Below, piece after piece: positions 25,179-37,660 of a stretch of 64,000 nt of DNA. The notes below the pieces were generated by a model. That model saw only the letters and a list, made by a program, of their open reading frames with translations, did not search any database and was not told where the DNA came from. Source of the stretch: Apostichopus japonicus (lineage: Eukaryota; Echinodermata; Holothuroidea; Aspidochirotida; Stichopodidae); contig NC_092568.1 of assembly GCF_037975245.1 (NCBI RefSeq), positions 31,342,501 to 31,406,500 of the forward strand. Reading direction: 5' to 3'. Within the stretch, counting starts at the first letter, position 1; every line of letters starts with the position of its first letter. The position numbers and the translations under genes are program-made.

Positions 25179-28100
25179 CTTTAACATAATAATTATAATA
25201 ATGATAAAAATAAACAATACAACAGGACGAAAAGAAATGTTAAAAACCAAATATCCAAAAGTCAATGAAACTAAACTGAAGAAAATTAATCATTTTACAT
25301 TTTTCTTTTGACTGAAAACTGTACACACTGGCTACATTTTATGACAGAAGTGTCCATATTTGAAATAACTGTAAAGTAAAAAAAAAATGAAGATGAAAAG
25401 CATTTATCTTACGGTTCGTTCATCCCACCCTCGACATATATTACATGCGCGTGGTATGGTAAATATTACTAATCAAATGGTCAGTGATTGAAATTGTCCA
25501 ATTATAAATTGTCCAAAGATATTCATTTAAAGATAAATTATTCGGTTTGAGCACTTGATCCATATGTTGTCAAACTGGACGTTTAACATCAAGTAGGAGC
25601 ATCTACTCCTATTGCACTGTGTATGTGTGTATGTGTGAGGAGTTAAAGGGTCAATAAAAACGGTAGTACCCTCTTTTCTGGGAAAATTGAGTAAATGGAC
25701 GGTGCTTGGATGCAAAGTGGTTCTTTACTTCCTTGACAAAAATGTTCACGAAGTTCAGATGTTTCAGGTTTTCGGCATAAATGTGACAATTGTCTACCAG
25801 GAGCATTTCAAATCTTTTCCTTGGGAACATTTTCCGTAATTTTCGTAAAATACTTTTATACTTTGATGTTGATTTCCTTAGAAATGGTGATCATGTCACT
25901 AGGTTCGATGAAGTGTGTAAGGTATATATACCTTATGGGTGCCGGAGCCCCACACACGCACAAGCACAGTGTTGTAACTTCAGAACTTGATATAGTAGTA
26001 TACCAGTGTGTACTTAAATAAACATCCAGGTTTTTGTGACTGGCACAAGACTTTTTCGGTGAGTGACAAACAGCGCCACCGATTTCTTGTACGCGAACCC
26101 ATCTTAAACTAGTAAATTTTTTCTTCTTATTTCTTTAATTATCTAAGTTTTACACAAATGGACTAAGTTTGCATATATACTTCAAAGGGAATTAACGGAT
26201 TGAAAAAAACATGACTGAATGTTCCAGCATTTTGAAAAACTGGTATTAATCATAGAAGAGCATTAAATGCCTTAGTATTAAAAGAGCACCAACACCGAAT
26301 TTGTGTTTGCTCAGTAATAGAGACTATGCCTTATATCAAAAGTGGAATAATGAAAAAGAACTGTTTCGTGTTTTTGCTCCATCTGTTTAACCATCACCAA
26401 AAACGACGCGTTCATGCCGTTACCAACGACTCCTCCACATTCATGACAATTCCTCCAAAGAATTTCCTGATTTGAGAAATCAAGAATACGTACCGTGCAT
26501 TGGTTACAGGTTTTCTTGTAGTGGCGTCGAAACCCATCAATCTCATTACTGGTGACTTGATCAAAAAATCTGTGAAAACTGCATCTATCGATTAACAGCT
26601 CACCATCTGTGCTCTGGTTACCTGAGAGGAAATGTAAGCCGTCAGACAGTTACTGAAACTAAATGGAATTAGTAACCTTTGGTAATAATGAAGAATATGT
26701 ATAATATTGTTACAGAGGATATTGGTGTAATCATCCGGTCAAAGATGTCATTGGAGTTTCATGTGGATTTAGCTATATTCTGCCTTAGGACTATATCTTC
26801 GACGTATCTGTGTCCTGTATTGGGCCAGAAAACACACATAGGCGACAGTTTTCAGTCTATTGAATGTACCGTGGTTTCATATAATGGTAAAAATATGATA
26901 TATTTTATCAAACAAATTATATTAGCATGTCTTCAGATGAGTATCAAACTAAAAATATGAAATTTTACTTTCAATGTCTCCATAGATGACGAGATTGGAA
27001 TATCCATTGCGAATTTGATTATTTCATACAAGCAACAGTACTATTAAACAATATTACTATAGATTCAGACGGTAACATGATGTCTCATTTGAAACAAGAG
27101 CTAGTTCAGTTCTAGAGAGGCAAAACATGACTATCAACAAGGCACCAAGTGTAGTTAGGTATTAGACGTGTTAATGTTTGAATTTTAGCTCTTTCATTAT
27201 GAAGTATCTGGATTATATTATATTCCTATTCCAAGAAAAGAAAAATCAAATAAATGTGTGGTATTACAGGTTCCAACAACAGAGAATGAGTAAGTTAAAT
27301 TTTCTTATTTGCCGAAGTTCAAAGATTATTCAAGATGACTATAGGTTTGTATATATCAGTTTCCGAGAATGCGTTACAGCATTTTGTTTGTCTTGTACTT
27401 ATTCTTAGCTACCGAACAGTGCATCAGACCAGCTCATAGTAAATGGTTGTACAGTTGCCTCAATTTCCAAACTTTTGTGCAAAAACTACCCATTAAACTA
27501 AAAAAGTTCAACTACGGTTCGAACTACTTGACAAATAGTTCATATAGAACAATCGAATTACCTCCCGGTGTCCAATTTAGCCCAGATTTATGATTGTTGG
27601 ACGCAGTGTGCTTGTTAATTTTGTTGCAAGTATTATAATGGGAAAGAAGGAAAACTACCAAATCATCTCCAATTTTACCCTACATTAGGCCCATCGAGGG
27701 ACTTAAAAGAACTGATTTAATCCCTCGTTTATGTTTCAAAGAGATTAAACGTTGCTTCCATTTCAATAACAAGGCACTTACTTGGAAGGGATGAAGGAAA
27801 TATATTTTTTATCTAGATTATGCTTTCATTATGGGCATTACAGATACCGCTGAAGAATTTCCTTTTACGGAAATATCACAACGTAAGTACTTCCTTACAC
27901 GGTGTGTCAACTTGGGTCTTGCATTCCTGTTCACCTTGAACAAGTTTCGCATTGCTTCGTTTTGCAGACAAATTTGTACTAGTTAACATGGAGATTAGGT
28001 TTATACCTAAATTTTCTTTGTATAAATAGCAAAAACGGTTATGAACTCCTGACCGTATACGCAGGCAACATCGTTTACAGAGATGCACCAACATTTAGGG

Positions 28101-31100
28101 AAACAATGTCTTCTTGATATGGTAAAAGGCAGGGCCGTGGCCACAGTTTGCATTTTGGTTGGGGCACAGAGGTATCATATCCGTCATATCATAAAGTCCT
28201 CCATCCCTATTTTTCTTTTGGTAACTAGTTTAAATGCAAAATGGTATTGTAAATATGTCATTTTAGGTTCAAAACTAAAGTCATACTATAAGTACGTCTC
28301 ACCCATTATGATGAATGTAGAATTCGTATACAGGGGGACGTGAATGCAGTCGTCGCTGACGTAACGACTGGTTATCGGCACCAGTGCCCATGGAGCAAAA
28401 TAGTTACGATCTCCTTTATACCTCTTTTTGACTTCCACCGTATAAATGATCTTGCTGAAGAGACGTGAGCTGAAGTAATCTGAGTCTGTAAGATGGGAAG
28501 TTCAAAAAATGCGCAACACAATCGGGAAAAATGGCAATCGTATAAATAAAGAGTTCCTTCTAAGCCGGGTCTAGCTGAAACTATAAGTCGTGTTGTCACA
28601 ACTGTGATATGCAATATGGTTTATAACGCTTCCGCGTATCACAGTCAGCAGTAGCACACACACATTACTACCATTTAAATTATACACAATGCTAAATAAA
28701 ATAGGAAATCACGACGTTTCGGGCCTAAATACATTCTCTGCTAACATCCATTGGTATGATCGCGTTATAAAATTTTTCTGTGCTTACATTCGTAATTCCT
28801 TCCGGCAGGGTCGTTGTATTCTGGAATCGTCGGCAACGGTGCCTCAACTTTTTCCACATCTGTCACTCGTCCACGTATGACTACATATAGAAAGCAAATT
28901 AATTTCATTAAATCTGAGTTTTGACAGAAACATTATATCATAATTGTCAGAGGCAAAACTTAACTGACGATCAGTTTGAGTGACCTGGTCTTGCCAACTA
29001 AGCAGGTCTCTCACACTGATTTGCAGTTTTGTCACAGGAAGGCAAAATTCCACACAGAATGCAGACATTCTTAATCAAATAAAGACATTTATCAATCAAT
29101 ATGTCCTGTTGGTTCCACATGCACATTTTGAATGACTGGATTATTAGAAACTCGATAAAATAGAATAAATCGGAATTTTGAAAAATATTTCACCTTTTTC
29201 CAAGCTTATTATGTAAGATTTTATCTAATTTACAATGTAAAATATATAGATGAAATCGATAATGCATTATATTGTTTCATGTAGCGTTTTAAACTGTAAG
29301 ATAATATACCAAACTGAATCATTTGATATGTATTACTTTATGACAGGTGAGAGAAAAGCTAGTATCAGTAGCGAGGGGGTGGGGCATGAAATGTATCAGA
29401 AATGCAACGTAAGGGAATAAGCGAAGAGTAGAAGAAAAGGTACATACAAAATAAGGCAGTGAAATAAAGAAAAACCATCTCAAATTAAGTTTATTAAACA
29501 CTACGGTTATTTCATTTCCTTTCTATTTTTTTTTATAACTGATAAAGAATTACTTGCATATTTCTTTCAGGCAGCTGGTATGGACCTCCCATTCAAGCAT
29601 GAAAATAAAATCGGGCCAAAGTCGAGTATTCCAAATTTTGTTGCCAAACAAGATAAGCTAGTTAGCCTTGCAGCACCATAGTAAGTCAATGGGTTTCTTG
29701 ATGTTTTTGTGTTTGATTTTTGTAAATCCCAAACAAACGACTGAAGTTTAAGTCTTACGTATTAGTGTTTCTTCATGGTTTGGGGTAAAAAAGATAGAAA
29801 AAGTTATCACAAAATGTATCGTTCAAATGTATTGTCGACCAAAGCGATGATATCTTAAAATAAGTTGGTAACATGTATCTTAACAGGATATCTTAATGAG
29901 AAGCAAGAACAAATGTACCACACTGCTAATTGAAAACCCCGTCTCGATATCTTGCCCATAACTATTTCGATTGGCTAAATCTTCATCTACCACTGGAAGT
30001 TGGATAACATTAGGAGGTTCGTAACGTCATCACTGAACATACTCTCCCTAGCCTTACTAAGACTATTATCATCTTCTTGTTGCTTTACTAATTCTCTGTA
30101 CTAAGACGTAATCGATATGTATCTTCTTGTTGTAGAAATATTTTTCTATATCATAAAATATATATATTCCTAAATGAATAATTGATTAATTTTTATTTTA
30201 AAGAAAAGCAAATACCTTTTCAGCTCGAGTGCGGTGATGACTTCATCTACTCGGGTGATGCGAGATGCATTTACAAAATATCACAACATTTATAAGTTCT
30301 CAATACAAACTACTATGAGAATGTAATTTTCGCCAAAAGTTTCAGAAAAACTACACCAAGTCTACAGCTACAAAGCAGAAAACTTTAGCCACCAGAATAT
30401 CCTTCCGAGTAAAAACAAGTGTGTAATATATACGTGTTATATACTCACCAAAGTCAGCGTCACAGTATGCTTCTTGGGGATGTTGCGGTCGACACATACA
30501 TGCTTTGGAAGGGGGGAGATAAAAAAAGATAAAACTAAGCAAATAAACAGAGCAGTGTAAACACCTGCAGCATCCACCAGGATTCGAACCCGGGCCAATA
30601 TTCTCATATGCGGACACCGTAACCAACTAATTGCTTTTCCAGAGGTTCAAAACCAGAATTAAAGGTCGTAGCTCCACTGTATTCATTTGCCTTTGTCAAA
30701 CAATAATAGTCCTGTTTTGATGACATGTGTTCACAGTGTTTTACTTTAGAGATCAATTATGATGTTAACCAATTCGAAATCATTTGTGAATCCTACGGCC
30801 GGATCTCGAAAAAGATGCTTTGAATGGAACTCTGTTAAATGAAACATAAATAAACGAAAACGGGCAAATACATAATTATTTAAGTACGCTTTCATTAGTG
30901 ATAACCCAATAAATAGTTTGTTCAGAGGAATGCATAACACGAGTAAGGGGTAACATAGTAGGTTTGTGACTTTACAGGAATTAAATACTTACAGATTGAT
31001 GTCATGGACAAACATTCAAGGAATAAACAGAGTAACGACTACTTTGTACTTACGAAATTGATAGCGCTCCCTCCTGAAAGACTGGTTGCTGCACGTATAG

Positions 31101-31174
31101 ACACATGTCCACAAGTTCGCAATAAGCAACACAGTAATGGACACATACCACCACATGTTATAGCATGAACGCAT
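24954..31174 (-). CDS. TIMP-family metalloproteinase inhibitor (tensilin-like), complete
   Basis: Five exons: 31054-31174, 30449-30502, 28303-28485, 26494-26621 and 24954-25178. They join in phase (1,1,1,0) into 236 residues, close to the 207-224 of vertebrate TIMPs. Exon 1 is a signal peptide. Exon 2 has the TIMP hallmark CMCRPQHPQEAYCDADF (compare the family's CxCxPxHPQxAxC). Exon 3 gives IIYTVEVKKRYKG and SDDCIHVPLYTNSTFIIMG; exon 4 GELLIDRCSFHRFF and CNQC; exon 5 the C-terminal subdomain ending FARCSRKKRTGRCHWIG. All six N-domain cysteines are present; the C-domain has more than the usual six. TIMPs block matrix metalloproteases through the free amino group of the first Cys; tensilins are TIMP-like proteins that stiffen sea cucumber dermis. 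Odd point: the model puts about 14 residues between the signal core and the CxC motif. Confidence 0.85.
26494..26621 (-). CDS. TIMP exon 4: end of N-domain
   Basis: 128 bp, starts phase 1 and ends phase 0, donor GTACGTATT. Codes for NQSTDGELLIDRCSFHRFFD through CNQCT. Confidence 0.82.
27899..28048 (-). CDS. Possible extra or alternative exon inside TIMP intron 3
   Basis: 150 bp, phase 1-1, acceptor ...ATACGGTCAG and donor GTAAGGAAG, open throughout: GVHNRFCYLYKENLGINLIS to CKTQVDTP. The phase would allow insertion between exons 3 and 4, but the TIMP fold is complete without it and I cannot align it securely to the family. It could be chance. Confidence 0.25.
28303..28485 (-). CDS. TIMP exon 3: OB-fold core
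   Basis: 183 bp, phase 1-1. Contains SKIIYTVEVKKRYKGDRNYF, aligned with TIMP YEIKMTKMYKG, and the conserved Cys in SDDCIHVPL. Confidence 0.82.
30449..30502 (-). CDS. TIMP exon 2: CxC inhibitory N-terminus
   Basis: 54 bp, phase 1-1, acceptor ...CCTTCCAAAG, donor GTGAGTAT. Codes for CMCRPQHPQEAYCDADF. Confidence 0.85.
30567..30650 (-). repeat. tRNA-derived SINE or tRNA pseudogene in TIMP intron 1
   Basis: Minus strand has an A-box-like TTAGTTGGTTACGG and a perfect B box GGTTCGAATCC followed by TGGTGGATGC. No matching 5' acceptor stem or clean anticodon arm, so not called a functional tRNA. Confidence 0.5.
31054..31174 (-). CDS. TIMP exon 1: signal peptide and N-terminal extension
   Basis: 121 bp from ATG at 31172-31174. 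MRSCYNMWWYVSITVLLIAN followed by LWTCVYTCSNQSFRRERYQF, donor GTAAGTAC, phase 1. A longer frame in another phase (31039-31296) overlaps but ends in the wrong phase for exon 2. Least certain exon of the gene. Confidence 0.6.
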
Positions 31175-32003
31175 TTTGGTCTTCTTCTTTGAACCTCTCC
31201 GTTCACGTAACAGCGTATTCCTTCCTCTGTAGCGTGTTCAATGTATAGGAGTGTCATGCAATATTCTCGAGTAAGTGAATAAAGACAATACATCATCCTG
31301 TATGTTGGTTGACACTGATCTTTTATATCCAGCCCCGCTACAGAAACGTTTAAGGGTTATTATATCTCAGTGATTATGGATATGCCTAACTGAAATTAAC
31401 TTTAACCTTATAGACGAATGATATCTTATCGGTTTCCATACGGGGCTGAATTACTTCCTGACGGGACTCCTTTAGTCTTGTGACCAATTGCCACGAGTCT
31501 AAATTGTCGATTATTTTTATTATTATTTGTAACATATAACAATACTTCGTATGGGGAAATGACGTTTTCAATGTCTAAGACGATATTTTACAATGCAAAT
31601 TAGTTCATAACCCGGTGCAGAAGGGGATTGAACCTAGAGGCGACCTGGAGACATATTGGCGGACCATGGAGGAGTGTGCCTTTGATATAAGTCTACGATC
31701 CACAAACTATGGTTGTGACCGAAACAAGGGATACGAAGTATTTTCCACGCAAAGTCCAGTTTTGGATGGTTTCATATATAAAAATACATTTTGCACAAAG
31801 GTAAAAAGACTGGAAAGAGGACATAATTTTATGACCAATAAAGGGGCACTTATAACTTAAGAAAAATTCCACATTTCAGGGTTTCACAATAAACAAAAAG
31901 TGGCAATGGCATTCAGCCTCTGTGACTCTGCTCCTGAAATATATCTAGGCTTGTCTTTCACTTTGGCTCAACAAAAAACAGCCAAGAAAGCAACAGAAGC
32001 TCG
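31175..32003. other. TIMP upstream region, unassigned + strand ORF
   Basis: An 81-codon frame at 31615-31860 (+) reads MQKGIEPRGDLETYWRTMEE and resembles nothing I know. No other gene seen. Confidence 0.3.
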
Positions 32004-32596
32004 CAATTATACATGAATTTAACGCCCTTGTGATATGAGAGGTCGAATCAGAGGTTAAGCTCTTAATTGTACATGGAGTCAACGCCCTTGTGATATAAGA
32101 GGTCGAATCAGAGGTCAAACTCTCAAGTCTTCATGGAGTCAACGCCTTTGTTATATAGGAGGTCGAATCAGAGATCAAGCTCTTTATTCTACATAGAGTC
32201 AACGCCCTTGTGATATAAGAGGTCGAATCAGAGGTCAAACTCTCAAGTCTTCATGGAGTGAACGCTCCTGTGATATAAGAGGTCGAATCAGAGGTCAAGC
32301 TCTCAAGTCTTCATTGAGTGAACGTCCTTGTGATATAAGAGGTCGAATCAGAGGTCAAACTCTCAAGTCTTCATGGAGTGAACGCTCCTGTGATATAAGA
32401 GGTCGAATCAGAGGTCAAGCTCTTAAGTCTTTTTGGAGTCAACGCCCTTGTGATATAAGAGGTCGAATCAGAGGTCAAACTCTCAAGTCTTCATGGAGTC
32501 AACACCCTTGTGATATAAGAGGTCGAATCAGAGGTCACGCTCTCAATTCTACATGGAGTCAACGTCCTTGTGATATAAGAGGTCGAATCAGAGGGT
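32004..32596 (+). repeat. 60-bp minisatellite, ~10 copies
   Basis: Unit of exactly 60 bp with core CTTGTGATATAAGAGGTCGA followed by ATCAGAGGTCAA(A/G)CTCT. Because 60 is a multiple of 3, the last five copies stay open in one frame (CDIRGRIRGQTLKSSW per unit). Copies alternate between two subtypes (AAACTCTC and AAGCTCT), suggesting a 120-bp higher-order unit. No start, splice or domain evidence for a protein. Confidence 0.88.
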
Positions 32597-32829
32597 CAAA
32601 ATATACACACAGTTCCAATGTGGAGTAATAAACACTGAAGAGCATATCTTTTAAATTACATACCCACAAATCTTTCAATAAAAAAATGACCAATATTTTA
32701 GTTTAACGCAATAGCAAATTTTAACTAGTGCACTGAAGTGTAGCACCATGGTTTTTTCCTTTTTGCATTCACCTTATCAGCAATACAATCAGATCGAGAG
32801 CATATTACATCAAAACAATTGATATCGAA

Positions 32830-33056
32830 TTAATCGTACAAAATATTGCAATTTACAGCTTTAATGACGTGAACGACGGCGTTATGTGCCTTCTGTTTCG
32901 AGTTACATAAAATAATTTTGTGGTGGCTATAGTTGCTTGATTTGTAATATTGCTGAAAATTTTCTAAACATTTAGGCGAAAACACATCCTCATAGCAATG
33001 TCTTATCGCAAAGATATGTCTTTTTGTTTCAAATTTGAGTCCTATGTTTATTGAAT
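32830..33056 (-). CDS. Possible terminal exon of an unknown secreted protein
   Basis: Acceptor ...CTGTCTGCTGTTGCCAG with a good pyrimidine tract, phase 1, then 75 codons to a stop. Four Cys are visible (RHCYEDVFSPKCLENF, IILCNSKQ, VNCNI). No family recognised and no matching upstream exon found; may be chance. Confidence 0.25.
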
Positions 33057-36000
33057 CTGGCAACAGCAGACAGAATAATGTCATCAGGGCAATTCAACTG
33101 AAAATGTCTTTAGTTTCCTTCATTATTGTCCATCATTTATCCACAGAGAGAAAATGTCTTTCCACAAGAAGAGGATGATATGCCATTTTAAATACATAGA
33201 ACTAAGACAGCTAGGCAAACATTCCAAATGCATAATGTTTCAGAGATTAATCACCAATAATATTATAAAAGCCAATAAGTAAAGCTTTCGGAGAGCCTTA
33301 ACCCAAATGCCTTTTACAGACACCTACTGTGATCCGACTTGCAGGAGTAGCTGACCGTCCCAGTCAAGATAGGTTACATTCAATCAATCATATCTCAGTT
33401 AGTGGCAAGATACTGAGACGGGTATTTTCAAATAGAAGAGTAGCATATGTATCTCTTCAAGACCCTTACCAATTGTTTGACAAGAGAATACTTTTAGTGT
33501 TGACATAGCCTACAATGAGTTAGTTCATAGTCTTTTAACAAACCTGAAGACTTTCACGGTTTCAAAACTGTATATCGAAACTGATCAAGTAGTTTTGGAT
33601 ATCGTTCTAAATACAAACAAAATAATTGGAAAATAGTTAACGAATTGATATAGTTACTGATCTGAAATGATAAATCACCTGAGTAGGACTTCCGTATAGG
33701 ATATATCAATATTTATACAATCAGTTCATCTTTCAAGTAGGACAGGTTGTATATGCCGGTTGTTTTGGTGAACACCGCGGCATGGATTCAACCGAATTGG
33801 CACTGCTTCTCAAACAAGCAACTGCGTATTGGTATAGATATGAACGGTCGTTGCAATTGCTGCATATATGTATTAATATTGAAAAATCCGAAAAAATTGG
33901 TGTAGCACTGATCTTGCTTTTACATAAAAACATATTGAAGACCAGCTGTGCTATCCGCGAGGTGCAGATTTTAAACGTTGGTACTAAAAGAGGTGAAGGT
34001 GTGCGTGTGTGTGTGTGTTTCAGTGTGTGTGTGACGCCTTGCTTGTAAACACGATATCTCAAGAAGGGAAGCTTGGACCAAGCTCATATTTGGTGTTTAG
34101 AAGTACCTGTCAGAAATAGAATTCATATTTTGAGTAATAATAGCTAGGCCTTTAGGCTTGTTGAAATTGATAGGAATTATTGACCCTGGGTACTGCTCAG
34201 CTTTCATTAGAGATCTATGTGTTTGCTTGAGTTTTCATTTGAACACACTTATATCGGCCTAACACAGTAAAGAGTATACGAGACATATATTCCGGTTCCA
34301 ACGAAATTGTTAATTACTCCCATTGTCTCTTATTTGAAATACAAAATAGCTTTTGGGAGATGACACTAGGGACACTGAACGGAGAAAGCAGCCGACAGCC
34401 ACATAACAGTGATTCTGCAGAAAGCTTCAAACAAGAGAGAGGGGAGTGTAGAAAACCATCGAAGTTTTGAGGTCCTTCTCCAAAAATGTTTTATTTTCTT
34501 TCAGTGCCCAAAAGACAATTTGAAACAGGCCATTTAAGCTGTCTTTAAGCGGTTTGGTAAGGCTTTGTAGAGAACACTCTAAACAAAAATACCATTTTCT
34601 CGGGCCCGTAGAGTTTAATCAGTTCAATTTATATCAATAACAATGATCGAATTCGTTAAAGGATTTCAATCTGGTGTTACACACTTACCTTACAACAAAA
34701 CAATATATTTGACTTTGATATAGTAGCCCATAATTTCCGGTTTCTTTTCTCACCGAGATGGAAGTTGTTTAGTTTGACGAATGCCACAGACGGTTATAAA
34801 CATGAGCTTTAATGACGCTATGTCATATTACATATCTCTCTCTTCTGCTTTCTTGTTTTTGGGGGATGGGGGTTGGGGTGGGGTGGTTGATGGGGTTGGT
34901 GGGGGAGGGAGGTGGTGCCAAATACTTTGGACGTCCATGTTTATAGGCTTAGGGTGTTAAAGGACGCTATATAGCTGTTATACAGAACAATATGGAGAGG
35001 GTGGCTCACTAACATTGATCTTGCGGGCCACAGTGTAAGTTTGTTTCCAATCCACAGGACACAACCTTTCTAGACGAGCCAAGCCCATGCACTTACACAC
35101 AAAAACGAAATATTACATTCATGGGAACTAAGCATTCAGAACTTCTACCTGTGTAGTGTCCACTGATTGCTCAGTGTGTTGAAATATCCTATGATAACTA
35201 TGGTAGATCCCTCTGTACAAAATGTTTCATGTTTTCTCATTATGTCATTCATTCATTCAAAATTCTTTCAGTTCTTCTTCATGCTGCTCGATATAGAAAA
35301 GGATTCGTGGACCGCATTTATTAGGTGTTGAAATATTGAAGAAGATGTACGAGATGGCCGCACTTTATCCAACTGTGTAATGATAGAAGACCATCATTTT
35401 GTCCAATGTGGGATGATAGAATACCACTTTCATTAATACTTGCTTATATTTGATATACAAATGTACATTAGGTGCACTTGTATTCTTTATAACTTTTTTA
35501 TTTTTAATAAAGAGGATTTTAAAGGCGGATCCAGTTTATCCAGTGTATTTTGACACTTCTTTTCTATCGACTGAAGAGGTTTGACTTATACAGCTTGGTT
35601 TTAGTATTGTACATAACCTATAGTTACTGAGTCTTTCAGGAGTATAAAACATTGGCAAACACAATGAAAGCCGATTGAGGCAGCGTTATCAATAATCGGT
35701 GTTATGTACTTCAATTTCTATTTCAAATGCACCAAAGATGAAGTCGTTTCTTTATTTTTGAAAAGCTAATATCATCTTGAAACCCTGCACTACCACGTTT
35801 TTAATGACAACCATGATAAGTTCTATACGCATACCATTTCACCATAAGTTAAAATTTCACTTTCAAGTAACCTATGATATACCTTCACGAATTCATAAAC
35901 TCCCCCCCCCCCCCCACCCTTTCTTGTCCCAATTTCAGTCTTGTAATGCTGGATTTTATTGTAGAAAATACCTTACTTAACTGGCACACAGAATGGCACT

Positions 36001-37080
36001 CACTTAAACATAGATCCATCTTTGTACACGAACAGATATACCTAACACAAATGAAAGTGGTCTGTATAAAAAAAACACTTTGGTTCATCAGAATCTTTTA
36101 TTTCATAAATGTATTTTAATTTCATCAAGAAATCCCACAACCATCTTTTCAAATTATATCAAAGCAAGGGTATCAATTTAAGATGCTCCGTCACCAGTAT
36201 AGGATGTTTTAATTCGATGATTTAGTCTGCAAAGTAAAGAAGACAGAAAAGAAAGATATTAGGAATCATTTATAAACATGTCACTACAATGGGCGATATA
36301 TATTTTCCGCATATGACATGAATAGATCTCGCTATTCACAAATTTGTGACAGAATCGAACTGTTCATTCCAAAATAATTCATTGATGATTTTAACGCCCA
36401 GAATCTTTTCTCAACATATGCTTTCGATTACAGTATCTTTAACCAATCAACATGCACCATTTGCTAACATTAGCCATATCCTCAGTAAGTTTAAATCATC
36501 AATGGGCTTTTTTACATATAAAATTGAATCATCTGCATACATATGCACAGAACAATGATTATTACTTTGACCTATGTCATTTATAGACAAGGCAAAGGAC
36601 CCAAGATTCACCCTGGGTATTATCAGTCCTGCAGATCACAGTGAGTAGGCAACGCCTATTGTTGTTGTCCCAAAGTATGGCATCCCACATGTTCCTGGCA
36701 GTGTGGTGGAAATCACACCATTAACATATGTAGATTGCTACCTGTATGATCAATATGACCATGCAACAGATCTTTCCGAAAGACCATACATCGATAAAGT
36801 ACTAAATTAAAATTAAAAAATATGTTAACATTAAGTACATATAGCTGATACTGTTTGTTTTTTAACAGCAGATAGCCTAAGATAGAGTACCAGCATTTAT
36901 AGTAGCCTGTAGCCGATCCACTTAAGTAAAGAGTGATGAATAGGCTATTCATAAAACCTATTCGATGAGTTGTGGTTGTTTTCTCCACAGTTATAATATC
37001 TGACATGTGGTCTTCTGGGGAACCGATGGTTGGAAGTTTGGTTTCGCCTGCTTGACTGGTGTGGATTCTGTCTTCTCTGA
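33057..37080. other. Long stretch without a recognised gene
   Basis: GT-rich tract near 34000-34030 followed by one copy of the AACACGATATCTC repeat, G-rich tract at 34860-34915, poly-C near 35904. No exon with supporting homology on either strand. Confidence 0.45.
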
Positions 37081-37081
37081 T

Positions 37082-37660
37082 TTAGAGGGTCACGGTGGTC
37101 CCGGTGGTAATGATCATGGTTGTTACGATTCTGAAGACGGTGTGTGTGTTGCTATATCGCCTGCAGCTTTGCTCTGATCTAGGTCTACGTAACCATGGGG
37201 CGGCAGTTAATCGGTCGATGATTCGTTCGGTACGTTTGTGGTTGAGGTGGACATTGTCCATGAATAGGCTCCTGTCGGCTTCACCATGGGCATATTTCAT
37301 AGAGGCTGACGTCTGTGTTATACCCGTACTCCAATTTAGTCGTCAGATCATATGGCTGGCGTCCAGGTTGTCCAATGTTCGGCTATGCTGTTTCTAGTCT
37401 GCGGACAGTGTCCGGAGATAACGATACTGGGGCTGGTGTTTGATACTTGTACTGAAGAAACAACCTCCTCAAAAGTACCAAGTATCGTTTCCATTGGGGT
37501 CAACCTGGAAAAATCATTTGTAACAGCATTATGGCATTTTATGGCATGCCTGATGGTGGAAATTGTAGCACCGTTTATGCATTTAACTTCGGTATTGTCA
37601 AAAGTTGGATGGGTTAGGTCACAAACCAATGAATCGTCTATAATCAAGTTCCGTTTTGGC
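37082..37660 (-). mobile_element. Degenerate SGNH/esterase-like ORF of a retroelement
   Basis: Minus-strand frames carry DDSLVCDLTHPTFDNTEVKC, SPSIVISGHCPQTRNSIAEH and, in another frame, DNVHLNHKRTERIIDRL. The D-S-L start, the mid-block 'ISGHCPQT' and the final D-x-H-L are in the order of an SGNH esterase, a domain carried in ORF1 of some CR1-type LINEs. The frames are broken. Assignment to a mobile element is inference. Confidence 0.35.

Noticed and set aside
31039-31296. 85-codon Cys-rich ORF (CGGMCPLLCCLLRTCG)
   Set aside because: Overlaps the TIMP signal exon in another frame and ends phase 0 at the donor, which does not fit exon 2.
32004-32596. Possible CRISPR-like array
   Set aside because: Units are contiguous 60-bp tandem copies with no unique spacers, and the genome is eukaryotic.
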